A stretch of 38,043 nt of DNA from Deltaproteobacteria bacterium (GTDB lineage: Bacteria; Desulfobacterota; Desulfobulbia; Desulfobulbales; Desulfurivibrionaceae). Under the pieces are notes generated by a model. It did no database searches and was not told the DNA's origin. It saw only the letters and a list, made by a program, of their open reading frames with translations. Positions 25,509-33,560 of the stretch are shown in pieces; position 1 is the stretch's first letter; every line of letters starts with the position of its first letter. The translations under genes and the position numbers were made by a program. The stretch lies in assembly GCA_021847425.1 (NCBI GenBank), contig JAJZRF010000031.1, positions 1 to 38,043 of the forward strand, written 5' to 3'.

Positions 25509-26293
25509 AATAGTATCGCCGTAAGCAGATAATCACAGATAAGAATTGCGATTGAAGAAAGCACGACAGCCTGCGTTGTCACCTTGCTCACGCCTTCAGC
25601 GCCAAAACCAGCCCCCCGGATAACATGAACAAAATACCCCCTTCCCGCACACACCCAAACGATCACCAGGGCAAAAACAAAAGACTTTATGATGCCCATG
25701 TTTATATCCTGATTCACAACACTCTGCTCCATGCCTGACCAATACGCACCGGGGTTAACCCCCAACAAGCCGCATCCTGCGAGATACCCGCCGAAGATGC
25801 CGACCACATTAAAATAAAGGGTGAGAATCGGAACCGAGATGAGCGTGGCAAGAAATTTTGGTGTGATGAGATAACGAAAAGGGTCGATGGCCATACATTC
25901 CAGGGCGTCAAGCTGCTCGCTGTTACGCATGATCCCGATTTCGGCGCACATTGCCGAGCCGGCTCGCCCGGTAACCATCAAGGCCGTCAAAACCGGGCCA
26001 AGCTCACGAATCAAGGACAGGGAAACCGCCGAGCCCAAGAGGCCTTCAGAGCCGAATTTGCGCAAGGTATAAAAACCCTGTAAGCCAAGGACCATGCCGG
26101 TGAACCCGGCGATAAAAAATATAACCCAAAAAGAATTGGCACCAATCAGGCGAACTTGTCGTATCGTGGCGGAAAAACGAAATGGCCTTTTAAAGATGCC
26201 GCCAAGACCCAAAACCAGAAAAGAACCCATGCGGCCTGTATCCTCCAGGAACCAAATGGTGTTTCTTCCTATTTTTTCCAGGTAACGGATCAT
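25505..26293 (-). CDS. mlaE: Phospholipid ABC transporter permease MlaE
   Basis: A 262-residue permease with about five or six membrane segments. The family hallmarks are FWVIFFIAGFTGMVLGLQG, RELGPVLTALMVTGRAGSAM and a C-terminal VLSSIAILICDYLLTAI. The ATG at 26293 (MIRYLEKIGRN) follows GAGGAG at good spacing; an upstream frame would add a cysteine-rich leader with no homology that I recognise. It is the first gene of mlaE-F-D-A-C-CNB. A promoter candidate lies about 110 bases upstream. Confidence 0.95.
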   Translation of the reverse strand: MIRYLEKIGRNTIWFLEDTGRMGSFLVLGLGGIFKRPFRFSATIRQVRLIGANSFWVIFFIAGFTGMVLGLQGFYTLRKFGSEGLLGSAVSLSLIRELGPVLTALMVTGRAGSAMCAEIGIMRNSEQLDALECMAIDPFRYLITPKFLATLISVPILTLYFNVVGIFGGYLAGCGLLGVNPGAYWSGMEQSVVNQDINMGIIKSFVFALVIVWVCAGRGYFVHVIRGAGFGAEGVSKVTTQAVVLSSIAILICDYLLTAILL

Positions 26294-26401
26294 ACACTCC
26301 TCGTTGCATGCCCTTGCGAAGCAACACGTTTCACAACAAGCGATTGGGGCAAATCCCATGCTTTGAATGGGTATTCATTTATACCATTCATAAAATTCGT
26401 A

Positions 26402-26431
26402 ATGTTACTCAAGGGACACAGGCGGTGTCAA
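26402..26431 (-). promoter_or_regulatory. Predicted promoter of the mla operon
   Basis: TTGACA (26431-26426) and TAACAT (26407-26402) are separated by 18 bases. Between it and the mlaE start lies an imperfect palindrome, GAATGGGTAT/ATACCATTC at 26365-26389, which could be an operator or a leader hairpin. Confidence 0.45.
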
Positions 26432-26472
26432 GCACTTGCTCCAAGGAAAATCGGAAAACTGAGGAAACCAAT

Positions 26473-26510
26473 AAAAAAAGGGGATCAGCGATACTGGCTA
26501 ATCCCCTTTT
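26473..26510 (-). terminator. Intrinsic terminator after tRNA-Asp
   Basis: On the minus strand AAAAGGGGAT (26510-26501) pairs with ATCCCCTTTT (26485-26476), with inner AGC/GCT pairing and a T-run of at least seven. It lies ten bases after the tRNA-Asp 3' end and ends the two-tRNA transcript. Confidence 0.85.
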
Positions 26511-26520
26511 AATTTTTTCA

Positions 26521-26597
26521 TGGCGGAGTGGACGGGGCTCGAACCCGCGACCCCCGGCGTGACAGGCCGGTATTCTAACCAACTGAACTACCACTCC
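26521..26597 (-). tRNA. tRNA-Asp (anticodon GTC)
   Basis: A 77-base tRNA with an encoded CCA end. The acceptor stem GGAGTGG/CCACTCC, D-loop GTTCAGTTGGTTAGAA, anticodon stem CCGGC/GCCGG around CTGTCAC and T-arm GGTTCGAGCC all fold normally. The anticodon GTC is at plus positions 26561-26563. It is the second tRNA of a pair, following tRNA-Val after five bases. Confidence 0.97.
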
Positions 26598-26602
26598 TCT
26601 TG

Positions 26603-26678
26603 TGGTGGGCGAAACAGGGATCGAACCTGTGACCCTCGGCTTGTAAGGCCGATGCTCTCCCAGCTGAGCTATTCGCCC
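26603..26678 (-). tRNA. tRNA-Val (anticodon TAC)
   Basis: A 76-base tRNA with an encoded CCA end. The acceptor stem is GGGCGAA/TTCGCCC, the D-arm AGCTCAGCTGGGAGAGC, the anticodon loop CTTACAA and the T-arm GGTTCGATCC. The anticodon TAC gives valine. It is the first tRNA of the Val-Asp pair, with its promoter directly upstream. Confidence 0.97.
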
Positions 26679-26695
26679 CACATGAAGTGTGGCAA

Positions 26696-26725
26696 GATAT
26701 ACCCTTGCCACCCATAATACGTCAA
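26696..26725 (-). promoter_or_regulatory. Promoter of the tRNA-Val/tRNA-Asp unit
   Basis: TTGACG (26725-26720) and TATATC (26701-26696) on the minus strand, 18 bases apart, lie just before tRNA-Val. The -10 box sits inside the palindrome GGCAAG-N7-CTTGCC (26691-26709). The rest of 26726-26832 shows no gene; it contains two loosely similar 24-base segments. Confidence 0.55.
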
Positions 26726-26832
26726 GCAAAAAACTTACCGCATGCCAAAAATGATAGCCTCGTAAAGAGGGAACGATGAGCGGTCCACGTTAAAGGAGGC
26801 TTGGCTATCTCGCAGGAACTGTCAAACTTTTT

Positions 26833-26930
26833 TTAGCCACGGCAAAACCTGTGGGGTATCTCATGGAACTTGCGAAATTAAATCGTTTTCTTATCGTGAA
26901 CTTTTCGGGTGAGTCCGACAGCCCCCCTAA
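26833..26930. repeat. TTAGG-ended dispersed repeat, diverged copy at the lon stop
   Basis: About 98 bases between TTAGCCACGGCAAAA and GACAGCCCCCCTAA. The ends match those of the other copies (TTAGCCGTTG and GTAACGGCTCCTAA), but the interior is diverged. The TAG stop of lon (26927-26929) lies inside the repeat's terminal TTAGG. Confidence 0.5.
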
Positions 26931-29338
26931 TGAGCCACATTGGTTGATGGGAGTACACCTTCCACGCCAATCCCAGCAAAAGGAATCTCTTTAAAAAGAA
27001 TATCCCCCTCTTTAAGCACCAAAGCCTTAGTCAGGACTTCGTCCACATGCTCAACCAGTTCCACGGTGAGATCCTTGAGGATCTTCGCCGGGATTTCGTT
27101 CAAATCGGCTTCATTCTCCTTAGGGATCAGAACATGCTTGATATTCCCCCGCCGCGCGGCAAGGAGTTTTTCCGTGAGTCCGCCAATGGGCAAGACTCTG
27201 CCCCGCAAGGTAATCTCACCGGTCATGGCGATATCCCGTCGGACCGGAAGCTTAAGCAAGGCGGAAACCATTGAGGTCGCCATGGTGATCCCGGCAGAGG
27301 GACCATCCTTGGGAATAGCCCCTTCCGGCACATGGATATGAATATCAAGCTTCTGATAAAAATCCGGCAACAAACCAAGCTGCAAGGCCCGAGTCCTTAC
27401 ATAGCTCAACGCCGCCTGGGCGGATTCCTGCATGACGTCACCCAATTTGCCGGTCACGGTCAGATTCCCCTTCCCAGGCATCAGAGCCGTTTCGATCTGC
27501 AGCAATTCGCCTCCCACCTCGGTCCAGGCCAGACCGGTAGTGAGCCCGATTTTATCCCGTTCCTCCGCCAGACCAAAACGGTATCTGACCCCACCCAGAT
27601 ATTTGGCTATGGCCGCATCGTTCAACCGATACCGCTTATCCGTTTTTTTCTTTTGCCGGTCCCGGGCCACCTTACGACAAACCGAGGCAATACTGCGTTC
27701 AAGATTCCGAACCCCTGCCTCCCGGGTATATCTCCGAATAATCTCAAGAATGGCGCCGTCGTTAAAAGTGATATCCTCCCGGTCGAAGCCGTTGGCCTCC
27801 AGCTGCTTCGGCACCAGAAAACCCTGGGCGATGTTCAGTTTGTCCTCTTCCGTATACCCATTGAGCTTGATCACCTCCATCCGATCTTGGAGCGGGACAG
27901 GGATCGCGTGCAGATTGTTGGCGGTGGTCACGAAAAAAACCCCGGACAAATCATAGTCAAGATCAAGATAATGATCGTTAAAAGCGACATTTTGTTCCGG
28001 ATCCAGCACTTCCAACAGGGCAGAGGAAGGATCCCCCCGGAAATCCATGCTCATCTTGTCCACCTCATCAAGACAGATAACCGGATTCACGACCTTTGCC
28101 TTCTGCATGGACTGGATAATTTTCCCCGGCAGAGCGCCAATATAGGTGCGCCTATGCCCTCGGATTTCAGCCTCGTCGCGGACACCGCCGAGAGAGAGGC
28201 GAACGAACTTACGCCCCATGGCGCGGGCCAGGGACTTGCACAGCGAAGTTTTCCCCACTCCGGGCGGTCCAACCAGACAGAGAATCGGTCCCTTGATTTT
28301 CTCAACCTGGGCCTGCACGGCAAGATATTCGAGTATCCGCTCCTTGGGCTTCAAAAGCCCATGGTGGTCCTGGGCAAGGATCTCCTCCGCTGCCTGGATA
28401 TCAATCTTCTCTTCGGTTTTTTCCCTCCAAGGCAGACTGAGAATGCAATCAACATAATTACGGACAACCGTAGCCTCGGCCGACATGGCAGGCATCATCT
28501 TCAGCTTCTTGAATTCCTGCTCCAGCTTGGCGCGAGCCGCATCGGGAAGATTTTTCTCCTGTATTGCCTTGTCCAGCGCCTCGAGCTCGGAGGATGCCTC
28601 CTCGGCGCCCCCCATCTCTTTCTGGATAGCCCGGAGTTGCTCAGCCAGGAAGTAATCCTTCTGGGTCTTATCCATCTTTTTCTTCACTCGGGCACGGATA
28701 ACCTCTTCAAGCTCGGCGATCTCAATTTCCTTATGGATAAGGCTCAAGACCTGCTCCAGCCGCCCGACAACCGAAAAATTTTCCAGAATTCCCTGTTTTT
28801 CCTGCACATTCAGGGGCAGATGCGCTGCCAGCACATCCACAAATTTTGCAGGCCTCTCAATGCGGGCCAAGGACTTGACAACCTCGGCCGGCACCTTTTT
28901 GTTGTATTTGACATACTCCTTAAAACTTGCCTGGATCTCCCGTACATACGCGGTTGCTTCAAGGCCGCCCTCGTCTTCGGCCTCTTCGTTTGCAAGCTGC
29001 ACCAGAAAATAGTCGGGGCTGGACAGGTGCTTCATGATCCTGCCCCTTCTTTTCCCTTCAACCAAGGCCTTGATCGTGCCATCCGGCAGACGGAGCAGTT
29101 GCATGACCGTGGCAACGGTTCCCACCACATGCACGCTATCCTCGGTTGGATCATCCTCCGCCGCATCTTTCTGCGTTACCAGAAAAATCTCCGACCGCTT
29201 GGCCATCGCCTCTTCCAGTGCCTTAATGGAACGCTCCCTGCCAACCACCAGCGGCGCGACCATATAAGGGAAGATCACGATGTCCCGCAAGGGCATCATC
29301 GGATATGCAACTTTCTGTTCAGGATCAAACTCTGCCAT
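26927..29338 (-). CDS. lon: ATP-dependent protease Lon
   Basis: An 803-residue AAA+ protease that degrades misfolded and regulatory proteins. The N-terminal substrate domain begins [19 protein letters not shown]. The central ATPase has Walker [13 protein letters not shown] and [11 protein letters not shown]. The C-terminal protease has the catalytic serine in [14 protein letters not shown] and a lysine in the following helix ([16 protein letters not shown]). I start at ATG 29338 (MAEFDPEQK). A TTG three codons upstream has a somewhat better AAGG spacing and is a real alternative. It is separated from clpX by a dispersed repeat, while its own stop codon lies in another copy. Confidence 0.97.
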   Translation of the reverse strand: MAEFDPEQKVAYPMMPLRDIVIFPYMVAPLVVGRERSIKALEEAMAKRSEIFLVTQKDAAEDDPTEDSVHVVGTVATVMQLLRLPDGTIKALVEGKRRGRIMKHLSSPDYFLVQLANEEAEDEGGLEATAYVREIQASFKEYVKYNKKVPAEVVKSLARIERPAKFVDVLAAHLPLNVQEKQGILENFSVVGRLEQVLSLIHKEIEIAELEEVIRARVKKKMDKTQKDYFLAEQLRAIQKEMGGAEEASSELEALDKAIQEKNLPDAARAKLEQEFKKLKMMPAMSAEATVVRNYVDCILSLPWREKTEEKIDIQAAEEILAQDHHGLLKPKERILEYLAVQAQVEKIKGPILCLVGPPGVGKTSLCKSLARAMGRKFVRLSLGGVRDEAEIRGHRRTYIGALPGKIIQSMQKAKVVNPVICLDEVDKMSMDFRGDPSSALLEVLDPEQNVAFNDHYLDLDYDLSGVFFVTTANNLHAIPVPLQDRMEVIKLNGYTEEDKLNIAQGFLVPKQLEANGFDREDITFNDGAILEIIRRYTREAGVRNLERSIASVCRKVARDRQKKKTDKRYRLNDAAIAKYLGGVRYRFGLAEERDKIGLTTGLAWTEVGGELLQIETALMPGKGNLTVTGKLGDVMQESAQAALSYVRTRALQLGLLPDFYQKLDIHIHVPEGAIPKDGPSAGITMATSMVSALLKLPVRRDIAMTGEITLRGRVLPIGGLTEKLLAARRGNIKHVLIPKENEADLNEIPAKILKDLTVELVEHVDEVLTKALVLKEGDILFKEIPFAGIGVEGVLPSTNVAH

Positions 29339-29362
29339 AATGTTCAATACAACCTTGAGGGG

Positions 29363-29467
29363 TTAGCCGTTGTAATCAAATAAGAAGCCAGTTCGCTGAC
29401 AAAAACGGCATAAGGAACCGGAAAGCAACGGCCAGAATTACACACGTTATTTTGTAACGGCTCCTAA
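29363..29467. repeat. TTAGG-ended dispersed repeat, copy between clpX and lon
   Basis: About 105 bases, from TTAGCCGTTGTAATCAAATAA to CGTTATTTTGTAACGGCTCCTAA. The two ends are imperfect inverted repeats of each other. The centre contains ACGGCATAAGGAACCGG. It starts 17 bases after the clpX stop codon (minus-strand reading) and ends 25 bases before lon, filling the spacer; no gene lies within. Confidence 0.75.
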
Positions 29468-29484
29468 ACAAATTTCTCGCCGAC

Positions 29485-30750
29485 TCAGGCGCTTTTCTTT
29501 GATTCCGCGTCATTATCATACAAAATCACCGGATAATCGCCATTCAGCACCACCTGCTCGCTGATCACGCATTCCCGCACGTTTTCCTTGGAGGGCAATT
29601 CGTACATGATATCAAGCATCGCCTGCTCCAGGACCGTTCTCAACCCCCGGGCGCCAGACTTTCTCTTGATTGCCTGCTGGGCGATGGCCTTAAGCGCACC
29701 CTCGGTGAACCGCAACCGGATATTATCAAAGGCAAAGAGACGCTCATACTGCTTAGTCAGCGCATTTTTGGGCATACGCAGAACGCGGACCATGTCCTCT
29801 TCATCCAGTTCCTCCATGGTCGCCACCACCGGTAGACGGCCAACCAGCTCCGGAATCAGACCGAAACGGAGGAGATCTTCCGCCTGCACCTGGGCAAGGA
29901 TATCCCCCACCGTCTTTTTCGGCTTGCCCACGACCTTGGCCCCGAACCCCATGGACTTGGTGCCGGTCCGCTGCTTGATTACGCCATCAAGCCCGACAAA
30001 GGCCCCGCCGCAGATAAACAGGATGTTGGTGGTATCAATCTTGATATATTCCTGCTGCGGATGCTTGCGCCCGCCCTTGGGGGGAACACTGGCCACGGTT
30101 CCCTCGATGATCTTCAGCAGAGCCTGCTGCACCCCTTCGCCGGAGACATCCCGGGTAATGGAGGCGCTGTCTGATTTCCGGGCGATCTTGTCGATTTCGT
30201 CGATATAGATGATGCCGCGGCTGGCCCGCTGAATATCGTGATCCGCAGCCTGGAGAAGATTGACCAAAATATTCTCCACATCTTCTCCGACATAACCCGC
30301 TTCGGTCAGGGTAGTGGCGTCGGCCATGGCAAAAGGGACATTGAGAATCTTCGCCAGGGTCTGGGCCAAAAGCGTCTTCCCACAGCCGGTCGGGCCGACC
30401 AGCAGGATATTGCTTTTCTGCAATTCGACCTCGCTGCCGTCGCCGCTTCCCTGGGCCTCTATCCGCTTGTAATGGTTGTGCACCGCAACCGCGAGAACCT
30501 TCTTGGCCTTTTCCTGACCGATCACATACTCATCAAGATGGGCCTTGATGTCAGATGGCTTGAGGGTCGACGCCTCCAACTGCGATTGCAGCGCCTGCTG
30601 CCGGTCCTCGCTGACGATCTCGTTACACAGGTCGATGCACTCGTTGCAGATATACACCGTTGGCCCGGCGATCAGCTTCTTGACCTCGTCCTGACTTTTG
30701 CCGCAAAAGGAACAGGTGACTTCCACTTCGCCATTATGATCTTTTGCCAT
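29485..30750 (-). CDS. clpX: ATP-dependent Clp protease ATP-binding subunit ClpX
   Basis: A 421-residue AAA+ unfoldase that feeds substrates to ClpP. The N-terminal zinc-binding domain has C13, C16, C35 and C38 (CSFCGK...CNEC). The Walker A motif is [12 protein letters not shown], and the sensor region includes [14 protein letters not shown]. The IGF-like ClpP-binding loop appears as MGFGAKV. The start at 30750 (MAKDHNG) follows GGAG at seven bases and overlaps the end of clpP by 17 bases in another frame, so the two are coupled. Confidence 0.98.
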   Translation of the reverse strand: MAKDHNGEVEVTCSFCGKSQDEVKKLIAGPTVYICNECIDLCNEIVSEDRQQALQSQLEASTLKPSDIKAHLDEYVIGQEKAKKVLAVAVHNHYKRIEAQGSGDGSEVELQKSNILLVGPTGCGKTLLAQTLAKILNVPFAMADATTLTEAGYVGEDVENILVNLLQAADHDIQRASRGIIYIDEIDKIARKSDSASITRDVSGEGVQQALLKIIEGTVASVPPKGGRKHPQQEYIKIDTTNILFICGGAFVGLDGVIKQRTGTKSMGFGAKVVGKPKKTVGDILAQVQAEDLLRFGLIPELVGRLPVVATMEELDEEDMVRVLRMPKNALTKQYERLFAFDNIRLRFTEGALKAIAQQAIKRKSGARGLRTVLEQAMLDIMYELPSKENVRECVISEQVVLNGDYPVILYDNDAESKKSA

Positions 30751-31354
30751 GCCCACTCTCCTCTTCATGATTCGCCCGCTTCACCAGCACCTTGTCAATT
30801 ACGCCATAATCCCTGGCTTCCTCGGCGCCCATGAAAAAATCCCGGTCCGTGTCAACCTGAATCTTCTTGAGCTTTTGCTTGGTATGCTGCGCCAGAATGG
30901 CGTTCAGGGACTGGCGCATCCGCAGAATCTCCTTGGCGTGGATATCAATGTCGGAGGCCTGTCCCTGAAAACCACCCATGGGCTGGTGCAGCATGATCCG
31001 GGAGTTCGGCAGCGCATACCGCTTTCCCTCCGTGCCGGCGGCGAGGAGCACCGCGCCCATGCTGGCCGCTTGCCCCATGCACAGAGTGACGATGTCACTC
31101 TTCACATAGTGCATTGTATCATAAATAGCCATGCCTGCCGTCACTACACCCCCAGGGGAGTTGATATAAAAGGTGATATCCTTGTCAGGATCATCGGCTT
31201 CCAGAAAAAGGATCTGGGCGATGATTATGTTGGCTATATCGTCGGTTATGGTTGAACCCAAAAAAATAATCCGCTCTTTCAAAAGCCGGGAATAGATGTC
31301 ATAGGCCCGCTCTCCGCGGGGACTCTGTTCAACAACCATGGGAACGAGATTCAT
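30734..31354 (-). CDS. clpP: ATP-dependent Clp protease proteolytic subunit
   Basis: A 206-residue serine protease forming the tetradecameric ClpP chamber. S98 lies in [14 protein letters not shown] and H123 in [11 protein letters not shown]; the third residue is the aspartate of the DTDRDFFM region near 170. The ATG at 31354 ([10 protein letters not shown]) is chosen because GGAG lies seven bases before it; an ATG two codons upstream is only one base from it. The family propeptide is short, as usual. Order tig-clpP-clpX-lon is the classical protein quality-control cluster. Confidence 0.98.
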   Translation of the reverse strand: MNLVPMVVEQSPRGERAYDIYSRLLKERIIFLGSTITDDIANIIIAQILFLEADDPDKDITFYINSPGGVVTAGMAIYDTMHYVKSDIVTLCMGQAASMGAVLLAAGTEGKRYALPNSRIMLHQPMGGFQGQASDIDIHAKEILRMRQSLNAILAQHTKQKLKKIQVDTDRDFFMGAEEARDYGVIDKVLVKRANHEEESGHGKRS

Positions 31355-31374
31355 AAACATGCTCCTTCAAAAAG

Positions 31375-32691
31375 TTACTGGGGATCGCTCACACCCTGGG
31401 CGGCAGCCTGCACGATTTTCATCTTAGCGGCGTCAAGCAGGAAACTTAATATTTTTTCATTCAGCAACTCCGCCATGAAGGGCAAGAGATCATCCCTGCT
31501 GGAAAAATATTTTTTCACTTCGCTGATCGGCATATTGTACTGTTCGGATATACGCTTAAACCCTTTGTCGATGTCAGCATTTTCCAGCTTGAGCCCTTCC
31601 TTTTCCGCGACCTTCTTCAAAAGAAAATCGCCCTTGACCCGAGCCTGAGCCGAAAGTTTATACTGTTCGACCAGGGTATCCCGATTAAATCCAGCAGTTT
31701 CCAGGGTTACCCCCTGCCGTTCCAGATTGCTTTCCAGCTCCTTGATCATTGCTTCTATTTCATAAGCCACCAACCGAGGCGGGATCTCGAAATCATGGGT
31801 TTCGATCAGCGCCTTCATCAACTTGTCGGTAAGATCGCCACGCTGGGCATCCTTCTTGGCCTGCAACTTTTTTTCACGGATATGCGTTTTAAGCGCCTCC
31901 AGGGTGGCAAATTCCTCACCCACCTCCTTGGCGAACTCGTCATCAAGGGCAGGCAATACCCGTTCCTTGACATCCTTGACATTAATCTTGAACTCCACCT
32001 TCTTGCCTGCCAGAATCGGATTGGCGAAATTTGCTGGAAAATCTATCTCCTGCACCGCTTCCTCGCCCTTTTTCAAGCCCAGGAGATTCTCTTCAAACTC
32101 TTTTCCATACTGGCCGGAACCGACATCAACCGAATAATTTTCCCCAACCACCTGCTTGATGGCTTTGCCGTCATGGTACCCCTGAAAGTCCACCACCGCC
32201 AGGTGCCCCTTCTCAATGACGCGGCCTTCGACACTTTGCAGGGGAGCCATCTGCTTGCGCAGCGTCTCAAGCTCCTGGGAAATCTCTTCGTCCGTCACCT
32301 CAAGCGCGACCTGTTCGATCTCAAGGCTCTTATACTCACCCAGTTCAAACTGGGGCCGGACATCCACCTCCGCAGTGTAAACAAAGGTTCCGTTCTCGGC
32401 AAATTTTCGCTCACGGATATCAGGGTGAACAACCGCATCGATCTTGCTCTTCTCAAGGGCATCGAAATAGGTGTCCTGGATCAGTTTCTCAGCCAAATCA
32501 TACTCGACCTTTGGCCGATAATTTTTTTCCAGGACCTGCCGGGGCACCTTGCCCTTGCGAAACCCTTTCAGTGAGACTTCAGAGTTCAGTTTCCTATAGG
32601 CGGACTCCAGCTCCTGGGCAACCTGCGCTTCCGGCAGGGTTATAGTCATTTTTTTGGTAAGCGCACTTACATCTTCAACATTGATCTGCAT
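31375..32691 (-). CDS. tig: Trigger factor
   Basis: A 438-residue ribosome-bound chaperone and peptidyl-prolyl isomerase. The N-terminal ribosome-binding domain contains GFRKGKVPRQVLEK, the exit-tunnel (L23) docking signature. The FKBP-like domain spans about 155-245 (GHLAVVDFQGYHDGK onward). The C-terminal helical arms follow. The start at 32691 (MQINVEDVSALTKK) follows GGAAGG. It lies directly downstream of tRNA-Leu. Confidence 0.97.
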   Translation of the reverse strand: MQINVEDVSALTKKMTITLPEAQVAQELESAYRKLNSEVSLKGFRKGKVPRQVLEKNYRPKVEYDLAEKLIQDTYFDALEKSKIDAVVHPDIRERKFAENGTFVYTAEVDVRPQFELGEYKSLEIEQVALEVTDEEISQELETLRKQMAPLQSVEGRVIEKGHLAVVDFQGYHDGKAIKQVVGENYSVDVGSGQYGKEFEENLLGLKKGEEAVQEIDFPANFANPILAGKKVEFKINVKDVKERVLPALDDEFAKEVGEEFATLEALKTHIREKKLQAKKDAQRGDLTDKLMKALIETHDFEIPPRLVAYEIEAMIKELESNLERQGVTLETAGFNRDTLVEQYKLSAQARVKGDFLLKKVAEKEGLKLENADIDKGFKRISEQYNMPISEVKKYFSSRDDLLPFMAELLNEKILSFLLDAAKMKIVQAAAQGVSDPQ

Positions 32692-32804
32692 GCAACACCT
32701 TCCTTGTTTCAAACATTTTCAACAACACAGTCATACTGTGGAGGAACGCCTCAGGGGTTCTCTCCTTACGGTATGGATTAAGATATCTGCCTGTCCCCCG
32801 GCAT

Positions 32805-32834
32805 TCGCACCAGGGCTGTTTTTTGCTGGTGCGA
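32805..32834. repeat. Inverted repeat overlapping the 3' end of tRNA-Leu
   Basis: TCGCACCAG (32805-32813) is the exact reverse complement of CTGGTGCGA (32826-32834), which includes the CCA end and last acceptor bases of tRNA-Leu. On the minus strand the precursor RNA would therefore have a second sequence able to pair with the mature 3' end, separated by a 12-base A-rich loop. The remaining spacer to tig shows no gene. Confidence 0.6.
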
Positions 32835-32910
32835 GAGGGGGGAGTCGAACCCCCATACCAAAGGCGCTGGTTCCTAAGACCAGTGCGTCTACCAATTCCG
32901 CCACTCTCGC
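32827..32910 (-). tRNA. tRNA-Leu (anticodon TAG)
   Basis: An 84-base class II tRNA with an encoded CCA end. The acceptor stem is GCGAGAG/CTCTCGC, the D-arm GGCGGAATTGGTAGACGC, the anticodon loop CTTAGGA, followed by a variable arm (GCGCCTTTGGTAT) and the T-arm GGTTCGACTC. The anticodon TAG reads CUN leucine codons. It stands alone, upstream of tig. Confidence 0.97.
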
Positions 32911-32921
32911 TTGAACATGGA

Positions 32922-32950
32922 AAAATAACCAACTTTCGGATCACAGTCAA
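32922..32950 (-). promoter_or_regulatory. Promoter of tRNA-Leu (and perhaps tig-clpPX)
   Basis: TTGACT (32950-32945) and TATTTT (32927-32922) on the minus strand are exactly 17 bases apart, 12 bases before the tRNA 5' end. No clear terminator separates the tRNA from tig, so read-through is possible. Positions 32951-33103 contain no gene that I can support. Confidence 0.6.
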
Positions 32951-33103
32951 GGACGGCTTGCGATTTTGGCCCGATTTAAAGCCAATTGCCTTCGCCGCGG
33001 CAAGACAACGGGCTGCTTTTCCGCCATGGGCCTAACCCCCGACGCCCATCATCTAAAACATTGATCAGAGAATTATTCTGCCAAAAATAATGAACAGCCC
33101 CAC

Positions 33104-33134
33104 TTGACAGGCGAGGGAAAAAACGTTTTATACT
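33104..33134 (+). promoter_or_regulatory. Promoter of the riboswitch-controlled peptide operon
   Basis: TTGACA at 33104-33109 and a TTTATACT -10 region ending at 33134 (TATACT, 19-base spacer; TTTATA would give 17). Transcription would begin about 10 bases before the riboswitch P1 stem. It faces away from tRNA-Leu. Confidence 0.6.
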
Positions 33135-33145
33135 TGAAAAAATTC

Positions 33146-33345
33146 AAACATTGCCTCATCCCGGAACACGGTGCAAATCCGTGGCGGTCCCGCCGCTGTA
33201 ATCGGGGATGCTGGTCCGCACAGGGAATTTCCCGGCCACTCCCAGAACATTAATGGGGGGAAGGCAGCAGACCAGCAGACGATCCGAAAGCCAGAAGACC
33301 TGATGCTAATGTTTTACGCACGTATTGCTGTTCGTCTGGGTATTC
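33146..33345 (+). promoter_or_regulatory. Cobalamin riboswitch
   Basis: A standard adenosylcobalamin-class aptamer. P1 is AAACATT (33146-33152) with AATGTTT (33308-33314). The conserved core GGTGCAAATCCGTGGCGG and CCGCCGCTGTAATCGG (about 33170-33205) is followed by GGCCACT, then GGGGAAGGC and the B12 box (GCCAGAAGACCTGAT, about 33290-33304). A downstream stem (33315-33340) would form the kissing-loop partner region. The expression platform is the strong terminator at 33358-33397, so cobalamin binding most likely switches the downstream peptide operon off by transcription termination. Confidence 0.93.
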
Positions 33346-33357
33346 TAATGGAAACAG

Positions 33358-33397
33358 AACCCGGAGTGACTCCCATGGGGTTACTCCGGGTTTTTTT
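33358..33397 (+). terminator. Riboswitch expression-platform terminator
   Basis: Two 16-base arms, 33358-33373 and 33377-33392, pair throughout (two G:U pairs) around a CAT loop, followed by seven T. It lies 44 bases after the aptamer P1 and 35 bases before the peptide start codon. Termination here would prevent expression of the peptide and radical SAM genes. Confidence 0.93.
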
Positions 33398-33431
33398 ATG
33401 CACGCAGGTCAACAATCAACAGGAGAACACC

Positions 33432-33560
33432 ATGAAAGCACAAAAAGAGATCATTTCATACCGTCGGCGCTGCAACCTGATAGGCCAGGGCACCGGCCTT
33501 TCCCATTATATTCTGCTCGCCCCCAGCGCCGAGACAACACGAAAGGACGGCAACAAGTAA
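33432..33560 (+). CDS. cbpA: Precursor peptide of a riboswitch-controlled radical SAM system (CbpA-like)
   Basis: A 42-residue peptide. It starts MKAQKEIISYRRRCNLIGQG, continues TGLSHYILLAPSAE and ends TTRKDGNK. AGGAG lies six bases before the ATG. It has one cysteine (C14), a basic RRR patch, a GQGTG turn and a hydrophobic SHYILL segment. The stop codon overlaps the start of the radical SAM gene (TAATG), the usual arrangement of a modified peptide and its enzyme. I recall an NCBI/TIGRFAM pair called CbpA/CbpB with this size, order and riboswitch context, and the match seems good, but I cannot check it. No export signal, leader-peptidase site or transporter gene is visible, so the modified product and its site of action are unknown. 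Confidence 0.8.
   Translation: MKAQKEIISYRRRCNLIGQGTGLSHYILLAPSAETTRKDGNK

Noticed and set aside
26409-26729. Open frames across the tRNA-Val/tRNA-Asp genes
   Set aside because: They consist of translated tRNA sequence (GxxxRIAQLGEHRPYKPRV-type peptides), a well-known artefact.
26803-26877. Two similar 24-base segments (TATCTC...GGAACT) as a tandem repeat or operator pair
   Set aside because: There are several mismatches and only two copies, and one lies within a diverged dispersed repeat. The support is too weak.
27332-29383. A 683-codon plus-strand open frame opposite lon
   Set aside because: It is an antisense shadow of lon with His/Gln-rich composition and no ribosome binding site.
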